64,000 nucleotides of DNA. It comes from Bipolaris cookei. Its lineage: Eukaryota > Ascomycota > Dothideomycetes > Pleosporales > Pleosporaceae. Of this stretch, positions 1 to 11,484 are shown one piece after another. The stretch covers positions 121,939-185,938 of the forward strand of contig NRSV01000066.1 in the NCBI GenBank assembly GCA_002286855.1. Direction: 5' to 3'. Each line of letters starts with the position of its first letter. Position 1 is the stretch's first letter. The translations under genes and the position numbers were made by a program. The notes under the pieces are model-generated. The model saw only the letters and a list, made by a program, of their open reading frames with translations, ran no database searches and had not been told where the DNA came from.

Positions 1-1676
1 TTGGGGATGATTTCCATGGCAAGCTCGTTGGCCTCGACAACACGCTTGATGGCCGCCAGGTTCATCCAGATGTTGTTGGTGTTAAAGTACTTGAACTTCT
101 TGATCGACTTGAACTCGTTGACGTGCTCCTTGGGAACCTGGGCAATTTCGAGCAGACGGACAGAGCCCTCGTAGTCGATGATAGTACCACCCTTGACGTC
201 AGCCTTGGTCTTGTCCGTCAACTCCATGATGTACTCCGCCTTGGAGTCAACCATGTGCTGGAGGATGCGGAGGTCGACAACGGCGCCCAGGTTGTCGGCG
301 TTGGAAAGGAAGATGTACTCAATACCGCGCTCCATGAGCTTGTCAATCATGCCCGTGTTGTACAGAGATTCAAAAACGTCACCGTGACCTGGGGGGTACC
401 AGTTGGAGATGTCTGACTTGTACTCCTTGGGAGCGGGCAGGAGCGAGTCCTTGAGGATACGGGGGTACCTCGACTGGTTGAATGTGAGAATGTCAATGTT
501 ATGGCCCTCGTACTTCTTGATGATGCTAGCGGTGTCCGTGTCGGTGTTGAACGAGTTCATCAGCACGAACGGCACGTTGACGTCGTATGTGCGGTTGAGG
601 TACTCAATCTGGCGAACGGACAGGTCCAGGAAGGACATGCCGTCACGGACTTCAATGACTGACTTGGGACCAACGCAGCCCATTGAGGTACCGAGACCAC
701 CGTTGAGCTTGACGACAGCGAGCTTGTTCAGGTATTCAACACCCTCGGAGTTGGGGAGGTCATCGTAGTTGACAACCTGCTCAGCCTTTGGGGGTGCGAT
801 GCGGTTCCAGTCAATGGCAGTGCCCTTAGCCTTATCGTTGAGGTACCGGCGGAATAGCGCGAAGAAGTTGTCCATCTCCGTCTCGAAGTACTGCGGCCGT
901 CAGTATGTTGTGCCAATACGACCAAGTGGCCCTCTTCGATGTCCGCAGCGGATGATCATGACCATTTTCATGACTATAGGCAATTGACTCTATTGAGTGT
1001 GTTGTATGATGCGAGCAGCATGCGGGGGTATCGAAAAGAGGAATCGAGCAATTGAGACTGACCTTCTTCTCAGCGGGGTCGGTGACGGTATCGGCGAGCT
1101 TGTTCAGCGCATTGCGCATTTGCGAGGCAGCGACGTTGGTCGATGTATTCTCGAATGCCTAGGTAAAAGACTTGGGGTCAGCAATTGGTAATTAAGACGG
1201 CGAGCATGGGGATTGCATCGCTGGCAGCGTGGATGTTGCAAGACCACCACTGCGAGGCCGCGGAGTGTAGACGCAAGCGGTGCGGGGCAGATGATTACGG
1301 AGAGCTGCAACTGCAGCCCTCGCAACATCGTCTGAAAGCTTGAGAGAAAGGCTTGCCAGTGAACTCTCATCTTTGCACAAGGTGGCAGGAAGCCGCCAAA
1401 GACAGACGTCCGCCGGGCTCAGGCTCACCAGGCACAAGGCGGCCGCCCAGTGGAGATGGAGAGCGGTGGAGACAAGGAAACCAAAGCAATTGAGCTGATG
1501 GTGAATAGAGAAAACCGCAAAACAGAAAGGGGAGACTGGCAAGCTGCACAGTGACAGCGGACGCGTGTACTTACCACATGGGACTGTGACTTGCCGTGGT
1601 GGCGCTGGGAGGAGAAGCCACCCTCACCCTCAGCAGCAGAGGGCTTCAGGTGGGAAGGGATCGCGCGAGATGCCAT
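1..1676 (-). CDS. UGP1: UTP-glucose-1-phosphate uridylyltransferase (partial at 3' end)
   Basis: Makes UDP-glucose from UTP and glucose-1-phosphate in the cytosol, feeding glycogen, trehalose and cell-wall glucan synthesis. Three exons join in frame: 1575-1676 (34 codons, starting MASRAIPSHLKPS), 1063-1158 (32 codons) and 890 down to the window edge. Donors read GTAAGT and GTCAGT; acceptors end in CTAG and GCAG. Exon 3 carries the UGPase nucleotide-binding loop LNGGLGTSMGCVGPKS, then the conserved stretches NSFNTDTDT and FLSNADNLGAVVD, and reaches TNNIWMNL before the window ends. About 362 residues are visible of a family that is usually near 500-520, so the left-handed beta-helix C-terminus is outside. 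The ATG at 1676 was chosen because the N-terminal exon gives a typical short leader before the domain. Family assignment is secure; exon borders are read by eye. Confidence 0.95.
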
Positions 1677-3157
1677 TGTGTTTTTGAGAAGAGGTAAAGA
1701 CTTGAAACAGAAGAGGAGTGTCGGGGACAGCTGTTGTTGGGGAGCTGGACTCCTTATAGACAACGGGTCGAGCTTGGCGCTGGACGTGGGGCAAGGCGAG
1801 AACGGGCTCTGCCTGGTAGCAAGAAAAGGCTTGGGGGGTAGAAGGCGAGTGGTGAAGAGACGGTGTGCATCTGGTTTTTTATACCTGCAGTCTACTATTG
1901 CCGCTCGGAGACAAGAAGGGCAGTTTTGAGCGTAGCATCTCTGCATGGCAACGGCGACGCCGCCAATGGATCCTGCCCACATGTCCAGCGCGCCATACCT
2001 CGTGTCCTCGTCCGTTGCTATCAATTGGGTTGCTCCCACGCTGGACCTGCTCCGTCGTCTGCACAGAGGCTGCCATTGTTTGTTTTGCCAGGCGTACAGT
2101 GCCTGCAAAGCACCACCACATCCCTCTTGCTGTACCCACCTCGGCGCCCCCTTCACCGACGTCTCAGCACACCATTTGTGGCTCTGGCTCCCACCAGCCC
2201 CGGTTCGCGGCGCTGCTGGGTGCTATCCGGCCGTCTGTCCGAGTCAATGTCAAGAAGATCCATCGAATGAGCTTTGCGGCCGCCTATCTGTTCAACCTCA
2301 CGATGCACAATTGTTGAATAATTTCCCTAGGAGCTATGTCGATAAACCGAAAAGCCCCTCATCTGGTCGCCGCGCTAGCAGGGGGGGCATGCAGCCAACC
2401 TGACGTAGCCCGCGCGACCGCCTTTCCCATTGCCCCCCAACAATCTTCCCCGGCATGCGGGCAACGTCCCAATCTTTCCGGCCTGTGGCGAACGCGCGAC
2501 ATTGAGGCAAATGCCTTGCTATTCCTGGAAATCCCGCTTCCTCGTCGACGGCTATCTGCCCAGTCTGGCTACTACACAGTCGCCTTCTGGAAACACTGTG
2601 CTTGCGGTATGTTCTACGCCGAGAGCATATCTATCACTATTCCAGGGGTAGAGTAGACTACTACTGTAGTTGGCGCCAATATTTACACTCAACGCCCTCC
2701 CGAGTTCAGCTGTCGCTTAAACCACGTGGGGGATCTGCTGCTAAGGTTGTGTATTGTAGGTTTACAGCAGCGATGCCCTTGTTTGACAGACGTTTGCATC
2801 GACGCCGCCTTCCGCCTTGCTACGAGTGACAACCCCCCCGTGGCGGTTAATTTTATGGATGTCAGCCTGCCAGCTCATCGGCAGTCGACACTGTACCCAG
2901 ACCGAGGACTATCCAAACTCTGGAAGCCCTCACACCGTGTAAGACAGGGGGATAGATATTGGGTGGGGTCCAAATCGCCGCCGGACACGCTAGCGGAGCT
3001 TATCCACAGAGTATACTACTCGATTCAGGAACACACATTTGGATTTCTTCCCGTGGCTTGCGTCTCGCCAATATCTGCACCCGCCTCCATCGTCACAGCC
3101 ATGTTCTGGTTCGCCATCACCAACCACAATCCATGTTCTGTCAAACATGTTCTCGTC
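1677..3157. other. Intergenic region between UGP1 and the DHNA-domain gene
   Basis: Holds the UGP1 promoter and 5' leader at its left end and the 3' flank of the next gene at its right end. Open frames at 1863-2403 and 2726-3310 overlap in several frames and resemble no protein I know. No RNA gene, repeat or transposon piece is recognised. Confidence 0.5.
1875..1885 (-). promoter_or_regulatory. Possible TATA box for UGP1
   Basis: On the minus strand the sequence reads GGTATAAAAAA about 200 bp upstream of the UGP1 start codon. The position suits a core promoter followed by a long 5' leader. No transcript data are available, so this is inference from sequence and distance only. Confidence 0.35.
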
Positions 3158-4002
3158 TCAATCAGAACGCACTGGTCGCGTAATCTCCACAGCTGGCGCG
3201 TCGGCAAAAGGTACGGCGTGGGGCTTGCCAACTCGCAGCTTGATCCATGCGCCCTGATCCACATCTTGCGTGAAGAACTTCTGTCTAAGCTCTTCGACAA
3301 GACACGCTAGTAGGCTCTCAATCGTCTGGAATGAGGACCCTGAGATCAGCTGTGGCTGGTCAGTTAGCGTCCAGCGCTGAAGCTGAACATACTCACCTCA
3401 AACAATAGGCTCTCTAGTTGTGGATAGTCGTCGACGCGAGAGTCAGCGATTCCATCTATCCAGATATTAACGTCCACGGGCTGCTTTTGCAGTCTCTCAT
3501 TCGCGTTAACACCAATCAGGCAAGGAATGCGGACGTTGCGCAAGTAAAGTACACTCGAGCGTGTTCCCGACTTTTCAACACAAGAAGTCGTGTAGCCTGC
3601 CCCTTCACCAAGCATACTCCCCTTTTGGTAGCACACATTCGTTTCGATGGCGTATATTTCAGTTGAGCCTGCGACATCGCGTACACATTGTGAAACTGCA
3701 GCTGAAAGCGCAGACGTGCTTGTCCAAGCCGATGTATCGTTTCCGAACCTTGCTTGAATCGCTTTGCTGAGTATGCCATAATGAACGGTACTATCGTCGA
3801 CGGAGTCTGTGGAAGAGGCTGAAGTGAATTGCTTGCTTAGAGTGAGAATGACACTGATCAAAGCTCTTTGCTTTTTCTCACGACCCCAGACATCTCTGCC
3901 GGCATTGACGACGACTTCCAAGTTCTGAACCATGATCTTGTCGTAGTGCCCGCTTTGAACAAGCTGCGCCTCCCATTGTGCCTGCCGCACTAGTTGAGCC
4001 AT
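3158..4002 (-). CDS. Tandem dihydroneopterin aldolase (FolB) domain protein
   Basis: Two exons, 3397-4002 and 3158-3349, join in phase 0 (donor GTGAGT, acceptor CCACAG) to give 265 residues. The protein looks like two FolB-type domains in a row. Domain A (about 20-120) has NLEVVVNAGRDVWGREKKQ and a downstream VHYGIL. Domain B (about 130-262) has LRNVRIPCLIGVNANERLQKQ-type residues, then SSFQTIESL across the splice site, then GKPHAVPFADAPAVEITRP near the end. This matches the FolB pattern (I-G-x-x-x-x-E-R; SxxTxExL; KPxA). In fungi, dihydroneopterin aldolase is normally the N-terminal paired domain of the trifunctional folate enzyme Fol1. Here it is free-standing, with no HPPK or DHPS domain nearby. 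It may act in folate or tetrahydropterin metabolism; substrate and activity are not shown. Confidence 0.8.
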
Positions 4003-4585
4003 GACTTATGGGTTATACCAGATTCTCGGACGAAGCAAGAGCTTTGATCGTCCCTCCTGTGGCGTCTGAGGATAAGATCAGGTGAAAGGCTTGTCATTAT
4101 GTTAGTCATAGCTGCGCAGAAATCTTTTATGCTCAATAAGAAAGCCATTGCCTGAAGAGATAATAATAACTACGCATCTGCCTTCCAAATATCGCAGATC
4201 CAAACGGCATTGCAAGGTATTTCTCAGTAAGCCACAGCGCTAATGAAATTCAACATCAACTCAAATGCCTTCTCAATTACTTCTTGTCAAGAAGTGATGA
4301 TATCATTGAACTAACGCTGAGTGCGGCGCAGATATACGTGAAAAGGGCTGAGAGATGTTGGTGTCACTTACAAACTGGAGAGGTGTCACGTCAGGCTGGA
4401 TGGTGGGGTTATGACAGACGCCCTTTGAGCGCTCAAGAAGCACGGACGTCTTTCCCGAGCTCCGCAATCGAACATTCTAGCTACACGCCAAACTACAATA
4501 ATTCAAAGCCGCTCCCTCAGAGACTATACACAACAAGTAATTCATAGTTTCTGTACAGGAACAGCTGGATTTTTACATCAACAAC
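4003..4585. promoter_or_regulatory. Divergent promoter region with a possible heat-shock element
   Basis: Separates the divergently transcribed DHNA-domain gene and STI1. At 4470-4480, about 105 bp before the STI1 ATG, the sequence GAACATTCTAG fits the heat-shock element core GAAnnTTCnnG. A weaker TTCCCGAG lies about 20 bp upstream. STI1 is a known Hsf1 target in yeast, which makes the match plausible, but one and a half units is weak evidence. Confidence 0.35.
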
Positions 4586-6554
4586 ATGGCGGACGCACTG
4601 AAAGCAGAGGGCAACAAGCTCTTCGCCGAGAAGAAGTTCGCGGAGTCCATGTAAGTTCCCCGCAAACATGGCCGAATCCACCATTTACTAAGAAAGTATA
4701 GCGAGAAGTTCTCACAGGCCATCGAGCTTGACCCTTCAAATCACGTCCTCTACTCGAATCGATCGGGCGCATATGCGTCTCTGAAAGACTGGAAAAAGGC
4801 ACTCGAAGATGCGAACAAAGTTACAGAGATCAAGCCCGACTGGTCAAAGGGCTGGGGACGAAAAGGAACTGCGCTACACGGCGAAGGTGATTTAGGTATG
4901 TGAAGTTTGTAACATGGGAGAATTCACTACTGACAGCAGCTAGTGGGAGCATCAGACGCCTTTGACCAGGCACTCAAGCTCGATCCCAACAACGCCCAAG
5001 CCAAGTCGGGTCTGGAAGCTGTAAAGCGTGCAATCGACGCCGAGGCCAGTGCCGATGGTGCAGGACTTGGTGGTATGTTCAACGATCCAAACATGATCGC
5101 AAAGCTGGTAGCCAACCCAAAGACTGCGTCTCTGCTCGCTGATCCAGAGTTCATGGGCAAGCTTCAGATGCTGCAAAAGAACCCAAACATGGCAGGCCAG
5201 TTTATGCAAGATCCTCGCTTCCTCCAGGTCATGAGCGTACTGCTAGGTATTGACATGTCTTTCGGTCAGCCACCAGAAGCCGGAGGTGCAGGCGGTGCAG
5301 GCGGTGCAGGCGGTGCAGGCGGTGCAGGCGGTGCGGGCGCAACGGTAGAGGAGGACGTTGAGATGCCCGATGCGCGCCCAGCACCTGAGCAGCCCAAGAA
5401 GGAGCCTGAGCCTGAACCCGAACCCGAACCTGTCGAAGAGACTGAAGAAGAGAAAGCTGCAAAGCAGGCCAAGGCTGAAGCCGATGAACTGAAGAAGAAG
5501 GGCACAGATTTCTACAAGAAGCGACAGTTTGACGAGGCCATTGAAAATTACAACAAGGCATGGGAAACTCACAAGGACATTACATACAAGACCAACCTGG
5601 GGGCAGCCTACTTCGAAAAGGGTGATTACGAGGCTTGCATCAAGGCCTGCCAAGAGGCCGTTGAGTATGGTCGAGAAATCCTCGCAGACTTTAAGATTAT
5701 CGCAAAGTAAGTCTTTCGTCGACAAGTCATATAGTTGTGTCTAACACTTTACAGAGCGTTTGCACGTATTGGTACCGCTTACGAGAGGATGGGCGATCTC
5801 AGCAATGCAATCCTCTACTACCAAAAGGCGCAGACAGAACACCGTACACCCGAAGTGCTTGCCAAGCTTCGCGCCGCCGAAAAGGCCAAGATCAAGGCAG
5901 AGAAGGAGTCGTACATCAACCCAGAGGAGGCTGAGAAGGCACGCGAACTCGGCAATGCCAAGTTCAAGGAGTCGGATTGGCCCGGTGCGGTTGAAGCATA
6001 CACGGAGATGATCAAGCGTGCCCCCGATGATCCAAGAGGATACTCTAACCGTGCCGCCTGCTTTATCAAGCTGCTCGAGTTCCCATCAGCCATTCAAGAT
6101 TGCGACGAGGCCATCAAGCGTGATCCCGATTTTATCCGAGCATACCTGCGCAAGGCTCAAGCATACTTTACCATGCGCGAGTACAACAAGTGCGTTAACA
6201 CGTGCACCGAAGCCATGGAGCACGACAAGGAAGGCAAGCACACGCGGGAGATTCAACAACAAGAGGCCAAGGCATTGCAGGCGCAGTATGCTGCCCGCGA
6301 GGGTGAGACCGAGCAGGAGACTATGGAGCGTATCCAGCGAGATCCAGAAGTGAGTTTTGAGGCAAGCTAGTATTTTGTTACTTTCACTAACGAAACGGTA
6401 GATTGTCGGTATCCTGCAAGACCCGATTATGCAAGCTATCTTGCAGCAAGCAAAGGAAGATCCTGCGGCGCTGCAGGAGCACTTGAAGAATCCCGAGATT
6501 CGGTCCAAGATTCAGAAGCTTGTGCATGCAGGCGTGATTCGCATGGGACGGTAA
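4586..6554 (+). CDS. STI1: Hsp90/Hsp70 co-chaperone Sti1 (Hop)
   Basis: Cytosolic adaptor that holds Hsp70 and Hsp90 together and passes client proteins between them. Five exons are in frame: 4586-4650, 4702-4895, 4944-5706, 5755-6349 and 6402-6554, giving 589 residues, a normal length for the family. Order: TPR1 (MADALKAEGNKLFAEKKFAES onward, residues 1-115), a DP1/STI1 repeat (NDPNMIAKL, LQMLQKNPNMA), an acidic/Gly-Ala linker, TPR2A (DELKKKGTDFYKKRQFDEAI), TPR2B (ARELGNAKFKESDWPGAVEAY) and DP2 (DPEIVGILQDPIMQAIL). The linker contains five to six copies of a GGTGCAGGC unit coding Gly-Gly-Ala and a run of Glu-Pro pairs, both likely length-variable. The upstream region has a possible heat-shock element. 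The call is secure. Confidence 0.97.
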
Positions 6555-7063
6555 AAAACGGTCGATTTTGCGCCATGACATGAGTGTTATCTTCCATGAA
6601 CAGGGTCTTAGATGGCAACATGCGGGGGGTTAAACTGCCGATTGAAATGTCCAATTTTTCGACTCAAGCCCTGAAATTTGTATACTTGTATGGATCTTGT
6701 CCTTTTATTTTTGTACTTCTTCTTTTTTCTTCTTCTTCTTCTTCTTCTTCTTCTTCTTCTTCTTCTTCTTCTTCTTCTTCTTCTTCTTCTTCTTCTTCTT
6801 CTTCTTCTTTGTCTGCATAGCGATTAAGGTAATGAAAAATAAACAGCCACGACACTTTATTCTTCTTTTTCTTCTTCTTCTTCTTCTTCTTCTTCTTCTT
6901 TTTCCATTTTGTCCCATCTTTAGATGTGTATCATCGATTGCTCAGGTAATTCATGTTTCATATTAAAAAGTTGATAAAACGACAAAAGAAAGAAGAAAGT
7001 GGAGTATATTTGTAGATTTTTCTTCTGTTTCTTTTTCTCTTCTTCTTGTTCTTCTTGTTCCTA
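6555..7063. repeat. STI1 3' flank with TTC/CTT microsatellites
   Basis: A nearly pure CTT tract runs from about 6718 to 6809 (roughly 28 triplets). A second, shorter tract runs from about 6860 to 6901. Both are pyrimidine-only on the + strand. They lie between the 3' ends of STI1 and the bZIP gene, so they probably fall in 3' untranslated regions. Open frames here coding poly-Ser, poly-Phe, poly-Glu or poly-Lys are artefacts of the repeat. Confidence 0.9.
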
Positions 7064-7988
7064 CTACACGCCACTGATGAAATCCAATAATCGCAACAAG
7101 GCCCCATTCTCCACCCTACACCCCTCACCTTCTCTCTGTGCCCTGCGCAAGCCCTGCGCCAACCACAAGCGTATCGTATGCGGATCCAGATTGCGGAAGT
7201 TTTGCTGCCGAATCAGTATGTAGGCCTGTGCGCATAGCGTGGTGCTTTCCGTGGGTGAAGGCGGCGGCCGCGTCTTGCAGGTTGTGCATTCTGGGTCTGA
7301 TTCTGAGGGTGGCGGGGAGACGGCTGGGGGGTCTGAACAGCAGGGTGGGGGACTGTTTGTTGTGTCTTGGAGGCTGAGGTTTGCTGCGTCTGGGAGATCG
7401 AGAGATGGAGGGATACTGGGAAGTGCGAGGGATATATCGGTGGGGAGGGGGAGGAGAGAGAGGAAGTAGGTTTCGTCTGTGTTGATGGTGGTGGGTGTAG
7501 TGGTGTCGGTGAAGAAAGATAGGTTTGGACTTTGGGACATATCCGGGTACACTTCCTGAGAGGTTGTATTGCTGTTGTTGGTGTTTTCGTTTTGTGGCGG
7601 GATGAGAAATAGTGCGGCCTGGTTTTGAGTCGATGTCGGTGGTATGATGGATATGATATCTTTGTCTAATATTCCGCTTTCCATGTTTCCACCGTCGTAT
7701 CCATCTCTTTCGGCGGCTTGTTGTCTGAGTAAGGCGATTTCTGCTCTCGCTTCTACTAGCAGTCTCTCCGTCTCGGCGAGCTTGAGTTCTAGCGAAGCGA
7801 CGTGGTCGCGTTGGCGGGCCCGGTGCCGTCGTTGGTTTTCTCGCACGCGGTTTAGTGTGTGTTCTGCGGATACGCGGGCGCGCTTGGTTCGTGGCGCGCT
7901 CGCTCCTGCGCTTGTGTCTGAGGATGAAGGAGATGAAGAAGAAGAAAAAGACATGGGAGAATAGGCTGGTGGTGTTTGGTAAGACATG
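7064..7988 (-). CDS. bZIP transcription factor
   Basis: Single-exon gene of 308 residues starting MSYQTPPAYSP; the frame is open 21 codons further upstream, but that extension has no typical features. A Ser-rich N-terminus is followed by a basic region (RVRENQRRHRARQRDHVASLE, about residues 50-70) and a short leucine zipper (LELKLAETERLLVEARAEIALL). The rest is Pro/Ser/Thr-rich and acidic, like an activation domain, ending in a conserved-looking block LCAQAYILIRQQNFRNLDPHTIRLWLAQGLR. That C-terminal block, after a short bZIP, is seen in several uncharacterised Pezizomycotina factors (my recollection of the family, not checked). Targets cannot be predicted from sequence. The neighbouring hydrolase is in the same orientation, with no sign of linkage. 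Confidence 0.85.
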
Positions 7989-8431
7989 ATGACGTTGAAT
8001 ATTATCCCTTCTTTCTCTGGGAAGGTTGTGTATTGGGTACAGTTACGCGACAAAGGTTGAAGTGGCTTCTTCTTCTATACAAATGGGAGTCATAGAGTAA
8101 GGTTTTGTGGGTTTAAAATGTAGGGCACTCAAAGAGGGTAGGGATGAGGCGTTGAGTGTAAGAGCTTGGCGATAACATATCGATGAGGTCGTTAGTTGAT
8201 TGGCTGAAAAGCAAAGGCGAAACGACTTCCAATCATGGGGATTAGCTCCACTGCAACGTTGTGTTCGTCAACACTTTCTTCTCTTGTGTGCACTGCTTGG
8301 CAAAGCTTAACTCCTGATCGTCTTCCTTCTCGAAAGCTCTCATCGTGATTGATTTCGTGCAGCATGAGATGATGGTGAGATCATGTGCTGTGCTACTACA
8401 TAGGATGAAACAATCAGGCCTGTCATGGTCT
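7989..8431. other. Intergenic: bZIP promoter and hydrolase 3' flank
   Basis: Contains no open frame of note. It should hold the bZIP promoter and the 3' end of the hydrolase transcript. No repeat or RNA gene is seen. Confidence 0.5.
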
Positions 8432-9400
8432 CTACGCTAGACCACGCAAGAAGAGTTTCATCCTGTGATCCATCCACTCGGTGTCCTTTTTATTGGCTCC
8501 ACCACCTGCAATATGACCCCAGATGCTAGGAATGACCTCGACAAGACCGTTTTGCAGGCTCTCGACCTCCCTGTGACTTACATAGGGCCTGAAATACTGA
8601 TCCATTTCACAGGGCATAAGGAGAACTTTTGCTTTGATGCTGTTTAGTGCAGCCTCGAAACTCCCGTCTTTAGTGCATCGAGCAACATCACCCCGTTGCC
8701 ACATGCCCAGCATGGCCAGCAGATCGTCGGCGGCCCAGCCTTCGTAACCCTGGATGTTTGTGACATCGTCCCAGTCGCGCAGTTGCTGGAAGCCCATCTC
8801 CTTGTAGCATTCCTTGTCGAACCATTCTGCACTCGTTAGCCAAGCCGAGTAGGCTTTCCCAAAGTCTCTGATGCCTCTTGCCGGACTGGCGGCATGTTCC
8901 AATGCCGCCTTTGGGCCTTCGAGAAATTGGTAGTTGTGTCTGCTTGTCTTGGCTGAGGAGCAGATGATGACTGCATGCTTGATAAAGTCGGGATGTGAAA
9001 CCAGCCAATGGTAGGTGATTTGGCCGCCCATGGAGAACCCCAGCATTACATCGACGTCTTTGATGCCGAGCTCCTCGGTCAGGAGGGGATATTGGGCATT
9101 GATGCAATCCATGTATTCAATTTGAGAGGGAAAGTTTGGAGTGTTCGAAGGACTGGAGGATTCGCCATTGCCAAGGAGGGCGATGAGGATAATCTTGTGA
9201 TTCTTCAAGGCGCCGTCTGCGTATGTGGGGGTGTTGTTGAGGCGGCCTTTGAAACAGGTGTGGACGACTGCAATCTTGGAGTTGTGTGGGTTGAGGATCT
9301 TGTAGGCTAGTTTGAGCTTGGGTAGTGTGGAAGCATTGTGGAAGGTGAAATCCGAGACCTCATAAGTCTGGAGGGGCTCGGAGGTGGTCTGAGAAGACAT
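8432..9400 (-). CDS. Alpha/beta hydrolase, homoserine O-acetyltransferase-like
   Basis: Intronless, 322 residues, starting MSSQTTSEPLQTYEV. It shows a complete alpha/beta-hydrolase catalytic set: nucleophile elbow GFSMGG with Ser123, acid Asp267 in MPCEMDQYF, and His297 in PSIWGHIAGG. The stretch LLGNGESSSPSNT near residue 76 matches the MetX-family motif around the oxyanion region. It is shorter than true homoserine acetyltransferases of methionine synthesis (about 370-500 residues) and lacks their N-terminal region. It is more likely one of the MetX-like hydrolases or acyltransferases of unknown substrate that are common in fungi. No signal peptide is seen, so it is probably cytosolic. Confidence 0.85.
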   Translation of the reverse strand: MSSQTTSEPLQTYEVSDFTFHNASTLPKLKLAYKILNPHNSKIAVVHTCFKGRLNNTPTYADGALKNHKIILIALLGNGESSSPSNTPNFPSQIEYMDCINAQYPLLTEELGIKDVDVMLGFSMGGQITYHWLVSHPDFIKHAVIICSSAKTSRHNYQFLEGPKAALEHAASPARGIRDFGKAYSAWLTSAEWFDKECYKEMGFQQLRDWDDVTNIQGYEGWAADDLLAMLGMWQRGDVARCTKDGSFEAALNSIKAKVLLMPCEMDQYFRPYVSHREVESLQNGLVEVIPSIWGHIAGGGANKKDTEWMDHRMKLFLRGLA

Positions 9401-11484
9401 TGGTACACGTGTTGTTGGGGACAGGAATGATAGACTATGGAGGTGGTTGTATTTGGCGGGGAAGAACGACGGAGGGGTGTATGTTTCGGAGGGGTATATG
9501 TTTCGGAGGTTATGACGATGGTATGGGTCTCCGTTCCGTCATGGTTAGGTGGAGCCCCACTTGCGGCTCCAGGAACTGCCAAGTCGAAGCTTCATTCAAC
9601 ATTGTACGTATGTGTGTTGATACATGCGTTGCTCGCCACGAGAAATGTCCCGGTGTGAACTGCTATGTATGTATGCACAGGGTCAAGGAATGCCCCACAT
9701 GCTCTACACGGAGGTGACAGGGGCCATGATCTCACAGAGGGGCGCGTGCGGTGTACATTTTTAGACTCTTGTGTGTGGCCATGTGGAATGATGGCTGACG
9801 GAATCGGGCCACTCATTTCTGGTTCTGTGGCCCGGTCAGATTAAACTTTATGTATGCGACGCGTGTTGTAGTGACATGGTTGTAGTTGAGATGAGGATGA
9901 TGACGACCGGCGGAGGCTCGAGTGTGGCTAGTGAGGTGGTGGGGCAAGCTTGGCATGAGGATTGGGATGGCAATCTCCTTTGGCAGCATGTCCTGCTGCT
10001 TGTGGCTGGCGCATCGTGTGTAAAGGCAGGCCGGGAGTCTTGGCGGGGTGTGGTTGGTACGGCAAATGTCGAGTAGGGAGGCCCATCGTCATATCGCTTA
10101 TTTAGTGCTGAGGCCGACAATAGCTGCTCTCCGGGCGCTAACAGCCTGAGGCACAGTAAGCACCTTGTTCCCATCTCACATCGCGGTAGGACCCTGACCG
10201 CCACGGCTGGAGGAGTTGGCGGTACATGTGCAGACGGTAGGGCAGTGTGCGAGCATATTTGCCTAGTGCTTGAGTCCATGGGGCTGACGTCGGCTTCTGT
10301 AGATTGGCGTAAGCTTGCATGGACTTGGCTGCAGATTTGGCATCGCCCACGGCCCATTTTCACAAAAAGCTAACGTCAAAGGAGAGCAAGCAAGGGGCCA
10401 CGACAGCCGACAGGCGAGGTTAGAATGATGGTGATCCTTGTCGCCGCCTTATCACTCCACGCTGCTGGAGCGGATGCTGCCATGTTTCGGGCATAGGCCG
10501 CTGTGTGGTGTTCCAATTTTGGGACGCTGGACTATGTATGTAGGTAGTAGTCGCTGAGTAGTCGCTGTGACAGGAGAGGCACACACATACTTGATCGCAT
10601 GAGGCCTTTTTCTATCGTTGCCGTTGCTGACAGACCAAAAAGGTTGGCAGACGCGTAGTGCAGCAGCTGTCAAGACGCGTGAAACAGCTGCCACGGCCGT
10701 CATGGCGCCGGGGCCGCCGTCTTCACAGGGCCAGACAAAGTGCTTGCTGACCGGCAGCCGGAAGGCTCGTATTATGGGCGCAGCCATATCCACACTGGCT
10801 GTGTGGCACCACAGCAGACTGCACTGGGCTGCCACGCGCAAGCTGGCCCGATAGACTGCATGTGGAGGCATGCGCATGCGCAATCTCGGTCGGGCGCATT
10901 TACGAGGGCGTTTGGAATGGCAGAGCCAACACGGGCGTGCAATTAGCGTGCACCCTGGCCAATTTGGCCTTGTTGTCTAGCTCCATGTACCCTCTCCGCA
11001 ACCTCCGCAACTACGAACGGCTATGCGACTAGGCTGCTGTTACCCTCGCCCTGCCCTGCTGTCCGATCTCCTGGCCTCGTGTCGCCGTCCCTCCTTCTCT
11101 CTGTCCCTCTCTTGTCTTTCTTTTTTCTTGCTTCCTTCTGGCACACACCCGTTGCTTCTGTCCACATGCATTGCAAGAAGCGCTCTGGCAACTGCATGTG
11201 CGAGTGAAGCCGTTTCATATGCTTGGGCCCTGTTAGAGAAGCCCCATCCATCTCCTCCGCCCGCCCCCGCTGCCGCCGCCGCCAATTGAGCCCTGGACGG
11301 GACGTCGAAACCACCTCACTGCCTCGCTGCCTTTGCAACCACGCACGCGACCATATTGCTCTCTCACAAACGCCCTCCACTACGCCTCGCCGGCCCTGTG
11401 CCACTTCCCCCCCACCTCTAACCACCGCCATCTCCACCTCCACCTCCCCCTCCACCGCCCCGAGTCGCGGCTGCACACAGCACC
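9401..11484. other. Intergenic region between hydrolase and the 1328-aa protein gene
   Basis: Two kilobases between divergent genes. The last 400 bp (about 11,080-11,480) are very C/T-rich, typical of the promoter and 5' leader of a fungal gene, and lead into CACACAGCACCATGG at the next start codon. A 171-codon minus-strand frame at 9848-10,363 has a composition unlike the neighbouring genes and no recognisable domain, so it is not called. No repeats or transposon fragments are recognised. Confidence 0.5.

Noticed and set aside
1863..2403. Several overlapping plus-strand frames upstream of UGP1
   Set aside because: Three frames are open over the same stretch and none resembles a protein; this is the UGP1 promoter and leader.
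9848..10363. 171-codon minus-strand frame in the hydrolase intergenic region
   Set aside because: No domain, composition unlike nearby genes, overlapped by other frames; not supportable as a gene.
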